From Massilia sp. ST3 (lineage in GTDB: Bacteria; Pseudomonadota; Gammaproteobacteria; Burkholderiales; Burkholderiaceae_D), in NCBI RefSeq assembly GCF_018119405.1, contig NZ_JAGPWC010000004.1:62001-126000 (forward strand): a stretch of 64,000 nucleotides of DNA, read 5' to 3'. Below the pieces are notes generated by a model that was not told where the DNA came from, ran no database searches, and saw only the letters and a list, made by a program, of their open reading frames with translations. Each line of letters begins with the position of its first letter. Position 1 is the first letter of the stretch. This document shows positions 60,782 to 64,000 of the stretch, one piece after another. The position numbers and the translations under genes are program-made.

Positions 60782-62095
60782 ATGGTCCAACGCAATCCCA
60801 TGCCAGGCGAACTGGAGCCGATCGAGCGCGCCAGCCGCGACGAACTGCAGGCGCTGCAGCTGGAACGCCTGCAATGGTCGCTCCGGCACGCGTACGAGAA
60901 CGTGCCGCATTACCGCGCCGCCTTCGACGCGGCCGGCGTCCATCCCGGCGACCTGAAGACCTTGGCGGACCTGGCGAAGTTTCCCTTCACCGAGAAGAAG
61001 ACCCTGCGCGACAACTACCCCTTCGGCCTGTTCGCCGTCCCGCGCGAGCAAGTCGTGCGGGTGCACGCGTCCTCGGGCACGACCGGCAAGCCGACCGTGG
61101 TCGGCTACACCCAGAAGGACATCGACACCTGGGCCGGCGTGGTGGCGCGTTCGATCCGCGCCGCCGGCGGCCGTCCGGGCGACATGGTGCACATCGCCTA
61201 CGGCTACGGCCTGTTCACCGGCGGCCTGGGCGCCCACTACGGCGCCGAGCGCCTGGGCTGCACCGTGGTCCCGATGTCGGGCGGCCAGACCGAGAAGCAG
61301 GTGCAGCTGATTTGCGACTTCCAGCCCTCGATCATCATGGTCACGCCGTCCTACATGCTGAACATCATCGAGGAATTCCAGCGCCAGGGGATCGACCCGG
61401 CGCAGTCCTCGCTGAAGGTCGGCATCTTCGGCGCCGAGCCCTGGACCGACGCCATGCGCCGCGAGATCGAAGAGCGCGCCGGCATCGATGCGGTCGACAT
61501 CTACGGCCTGTCCGAGGTGATGGGCCCGGGTGTGGCAAGCGAATGCATCGAGAGCAAGGACGGCCCGGTGATCTGGGAAGACCATTTCTACCCCGAGATC
61601 ATCGACCCCGACACCGGCGAAGTGCTGCCCGACGGCGAAGAGGGCGAACTGGTGTTCACCTCGCTCAGCAAGGAAGCCTTGCCCATCATCCGCTACCGCA
61701 CCCGCGACCTGACCCGCCTGTTGCCGCCGACCTCGCGCTCGATGCGCCGCATGGGCCGCATCACCGGCCGCTCGGACGACATGCTGATCATCCGCGGCGT
61801 GAACGTGTTCCCGAGCCAGATCGAGGAACTGATCCTGAAGATGCCGCTGCTGGCGCCCCAGTACCAGCTGGTGGTGGCGCGCGACGGCCATCTCGATACG
61901 CTGGAAGTGCTGGGCGAGCTGCGCGATGGCGGCCTGCCCCAGGACACCGTGGACGCGCTGTGCCGCGAACTCCAGCACTGCATCAAGACCTATGTGGGCG
62001 TGAGCACCCGCGTGAGCCTGCTGCCGCCGCAAGGCATCGAGCGCACGCTAACCGGCAAGGCCAGGCGCGTCGTCGACAAACGCCCGAAAAACTGA
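60782..62095 (+). CDS. paaK: Phenylacetate-CoA ligase PaaK
   Basis: The 437-residue adenylating enzyme starts the pathway by forming phenylacetyl-CoA with ATP. The P-loop is S-S-G-T-T-G-K-P near 98-105; Y-G-L-S-E-V-M-G-P-G near 241-250 and the late C-terminal K of T-G-K-A-R are present. GAGG precedes the ATG. Confidence 0.95.
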   Translation: MVQRNPMPGELEPIERASRDELQALQLERLQWSLRHAYENVPHYRAAFDAAGVHPGDLKTLADLAKFPFTEKKTLRDNYPFGLFAVPREQVVRVHASSGTTGKPTVVGYTQKDIDTWAGVVARSIRAAGGRPGDMVHIAYGYGLFTGGLGAHYGAERLGCTVVPMSGGQTEKQVQLICDFQPSIIMVTPSYMLNIIEEFQRQGIDPAQSSLKVGIFGAEPWTDAMRREIEERAGIDAVDIYGLSEVMGPGVASECIESKDGPVIWEDHFYPEIIDPDTGEVLPDGEEGELVFTSLSKEALPIIRYRTRDLTRLLPPTSRSMRRMGRITGRSDDMLIIRGVNVFPSQIEELILKMPLLAPQYQLVVARDGHLDTLEVLGELRDGGLPQDTVDALCRELQHCIKTYVGVSTRVSLLPPQGIERTLTGKARRVVDKRPKN

Positions 62096-62108
62096 ACCAG
62101 GAGATTCC

Positions 62109-63311
62109 ATGAACGACGCATTCATCTGCGACGCGATCCGCACCCCCTTCGGCCGCTACGGCGGCTCGCTCTCGACCGTCCGCGCCGACGACCTCGGCGC
62201 GCTGCCGATCGCCGCGCTCATCAGCCGTAACAAGGACGTGGACTGGGCCGCCGTCGACGACCTGTTCTACGGCTGCGCCAACCAGGCGGGCGAGGACAAC
62301 CGCAACGTGGGCCGTATGGCCGCGCTGCTGGCCGGCCTGCCGCAGGACGTGCCGGCCAACACCATCAACCGCCTGTGCGGTTCGGGCATGGACGCCGTCG
62401 GCACCGCCGCCCGCGCCATCAAGGCCGGCGAGGCCCAGCTGGTGATCGCGGGCGGCGTGGAAAGCATGACCCGCGCGCCTTTCGTGATGGGCAAGGCCGA
62501 CAGCGCCTTCTCGCGCGCCGCGAAAATCGAGGACACCACCCTGGGCTGGCGCTTCGTCAATCCCTTGATGAAGGCCAGGTACGGCATCGATTCGATGCCG
62601 GAGACCGCCGAGAATGTGGCGCGCGAATTCAACATCAATCGTGCCGACCAGGACGCGTTCGCGCTGCGCAGCCAGCAGCGCTGGGCGCGCGCCCAGGCCG
62701 AAGGCTTCTTCAAGGACGAGATCGTGCCGGTAACCCTGCACGGAAAGAAAGGCGAATCGCGCGTGTTCGACACCGACGAGCAGCCCCGTGAAAGCAGCCT
62801 GGAAGCGCTGGCCAAGCTCAAGGGCGTGGTCACGCCGGACGGCAGCGTCAGCGCCGGCAATGCGTCGAGCCTGAACGACGGCGCCTGCGCGCTGCTGCTG
62901 GCCTCCGGCGACGCCGCCCGCCGCCACGGCTTGACCCCACGCGCACGCGTGGTCGGCATGGCCACCGTGGGCCTGGCGCCGCGCATCATGGGCTTCGGCC
63001 CCGCGCCGGCCGTGAAGAAACTGCTGGCCCAGACCGGCCTGACCCTGGACCAGATGGACGTGATCGAGCTGAACGAAGCCTTCGCAGCCCAGGGCCTGGC
63101 CGTGACGCGCGACCTGGGCCTGGCGGACGACGCCGCCCACGTCAACCCGAACGGCGGCGCGATCGCGCTTGGCCACCCGCTGGGCGCCTCGGGCGCCCGC
63201 CTGGTGACCACGGCCGTGAACCAGCTGCACCGAACGGGCGGCCGCTACGCGCTGTGCACCATGTGCATCGGCGTCGGCCAGGGCATCGCGCTGATCGTCG
63301 AGCGGGTCTGA
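62109..63311 (+). CDS. paaJ: 3-oxoadipyl-CoA/3-oxo-5,6-dehydrosuberyl-CoA thiolase PaaJ
   Basis: The 400-residue thiolase has nucleophile Cys in R-L-C-G-S-G-M near 90, G-H-P-L-G-A-S-G near 356-363 and second Cys in C-I-G-V-G-Q-G near 386. It cleaves the last intermediates to acetyl-CoA and succinyl-CoA. AGGAGA precedes the ATG. Confidence 0.94.
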   Translation: MNDAFICDAIRTPFGRYGGSLSTVRADDLGALPIAALISRNKDVDWAAVDDLFYGCANQAGEDNRNVGRMAALLAGLPQDVPANTINRLCGSGMDAVGTAARAIKAGEAQLVIAGGVESMTRAPFVMGKADSAFSRAAKIEDTTLGWRFVNPLMKARYGIDSMPETAENVAREFNINRADQDAFALRSQQRWARAQAEGFFKDEIVPVTLHGKKGESRVFDTDEQPRESSLEALAKLKGVVTPDGSVSAGNASSLNDGACALLLASGDAARRHGLTPRARVVGMATVGLAPRIMGFGPAPAVKKLLAQTGLTLDQMDVIELNEAFAAQGLAVTRDLGLADDAAHVNPNGGAIALGHPLGASGARLVTTAVNQLHRTGGRYALCTMCIGVGQGIALIVERV

Positions 63312-63312
63312 G

Positions 63313-63912
63313 ATGGTGAAGGTGTACGAGATCAACGGCGTGCGGCCGGTCGTGCATCCGACCGCCTACGTGCACCCGTCGGCGGTGCTGATCGGCGACG
63401 TGATCGTCGGCCCGCGCTGCTACATCGGCCCGCTGGCCTCGATGCGCGGCGACTTCGGCCGCCTGATCCTGGAAGAGGGCGCGAATTTGCAGGACACCTG
63501 CGTGATGCATGGTTTCCCGGGCGAGGATACGGTGGTCGAGGTGGACGGGCACATCGGACACGGCGCCGTGCTGCACGGCTGCCGCATCAAGCGCAACGCG
63601 ATGGTGGGCATGAATGCGGTCGTGATGGACAAGGCCGTGGTCGGCGAGGAATCGATCGTGGCGGCGATGAGCTTCGTGAAGGCGGGAATGATCATTCCGC
63701 CGCGTTCGATGGTCATGGGGACGCCGGCCAAGGTGATGCGTGAGCTGACGGACGAGGACGTGAAGTGGAAGAGCTTCGGGACGCGGCAGTATCACGAGCT
63801 GAATGTGCGGTCGCTGGAGACGATGCGTGAGGTTGAGGCGTTCACTGAAATGGAGCCGGACCGCAAAGGCATCGATTTCGGGACGGGGGCGCTGCATAAA
63901 CCCAAAAACTGA
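63313..63912 (+). CDS. paaY: Phenylacetate degradation protein PaaY
   Basis: The 199-residue left-handed beta-helix protein of the gamma-carbonic-anhydrase type has hexapeptide repeats and His in C-V-M-H-G-F near 61 and G-H-I-G-H-G near 77-82. PaaY is a thioesterase-like helper that removes inhibitory CoA esters. It begins 1 bp after paaJ. Confidence 0.92.
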   Translation: MVKVYEINGVRPVVHPTAYVHPSAVLIGDVIVGPRCYIGPLASMRGDFGRLILEEGANLQDTCVMHGFPGEDTVVEVDGHIGHGAVLHGCRIKRNAMVGMNAVVMDKAVVGEESIVAAMSFVKAGMIIPPRSMVMGTPAKVMRELTDEDVKWKSFGTRQYHELNVRSLETMREVEAFTEMEPDRKGIDFGTGALHKPKN

Positions 63913-63932
63913 AAGCACCACCCGCCCCAAAA

Positions 63933-64000
63933 CCGTCATCCCCGCGAAGGCGGGGACCCAAGTTCGCAGTGCAGTGGTACGCGTAAGACTTGGATCCCCG
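63933..64000. repeat. REP-pair, cut by the window end
   Basis: CCGTCATCCCCGCG with GGCGGGGACCCAAGTT, then a facing GACTTGGATCCCCG that runs off the window. It closes the paa operon and contains a GGATCC at 63992-63997. Confidence 0.72.

Overview
The window looks like a chromosomal segment of a GC-rich betaproteobacterium of the Oxalobacteraceae type (Massilia/Telluria-like). This is inferred from gene content (a complete-looking paa operon, a fused caa3-type oxidase, KamA, DarP/PmbA), codon use and REP-like intergenic repeats. No rRNA, tRNA or CRISPR array was seen.

Region 1 (about 365-16848) is a lower-GC integrative element of about 16.5 kb. It has split a host gene for a DNA-deoxyinosine (hypoxanthine) glycosylase, leaving the 5' part at 233-385 and the 3' part at 16847-17242. 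The element ends are a perfect 19-bp inverted repeat. When the ends are joined in the circle these form a dyad around a 10-bp centre whose middle AA is also present at both host junctions, as expected for a large serine integrase. The integrase gene is at the left end. Directly behind it, 1 bp after its stop, lies a complete but diverged gene of the same glycosylase family as the disrupted one. The element therefore appears to carry a replacement for the gene it destroys. The rest encodes an H-NS-like protein, a primase-helicase replication protein, a FimB-sized tyrosine recombinase, a complete Gabija system (GajA/GajB), a BamHI-like restriction endonuclease with a DNA methyltransferase, and an ImmA/IrrE peptidase operon under a promoter overlapped by a LexA-type box. 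Two related ~55-bp palindromic sites (7783-7834 and 15221-15272) bracket the defence genes.

Region 2 (17243-24400) is an orphan type VI secretion cargo island: VgrG with a C-terminal extension, a phospholipase D effector, a Sel1-repeat lipoprotein (likely immunity) and a PAAR protein. It is followed by a small, internally deleted remnant of another glycosylase gene, so this locus holds three glycosylase-related sequences.

Region 3 (24412-53117) is host chromosome: a LytR-type regulator with a LytS-type kinase that lacks its histidine box, RNase T2, a TPR lipoprotein, an HDOD protein, 3-methyladenine glycosylase, a chemoreceptor, a Cache protein, KamA-type radical SAM enzyme, an MFS transporter, two PQQ-type sugar dehydrogenase lipoproteins, an MpaB-family oxygenase, a caa3-type oxidase cluster with cytochromes c, small-molecule enzymes, MogA, DarP, PmbA and an M14 carboxypeptidase. 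Convergent gene pairs are separated by two kinds of palindromic repeat.

Region 4 (53178-63912) is the phenylacetate degradation cluster: paaX divergent from paaABCDE-paaG-paaH-paaI-paaK-paaJ-paaY. PaaK makes phenylacetyl-CoA, PaaABCDE epoxidises it, PaaG isomerises it to oxepin-CoA, PaaH and PaaJ carry out late beta-oxidation steps, and PaaI and PaaY are thioesterase/housekeeping functions. paaZ and paaF are not in the window.
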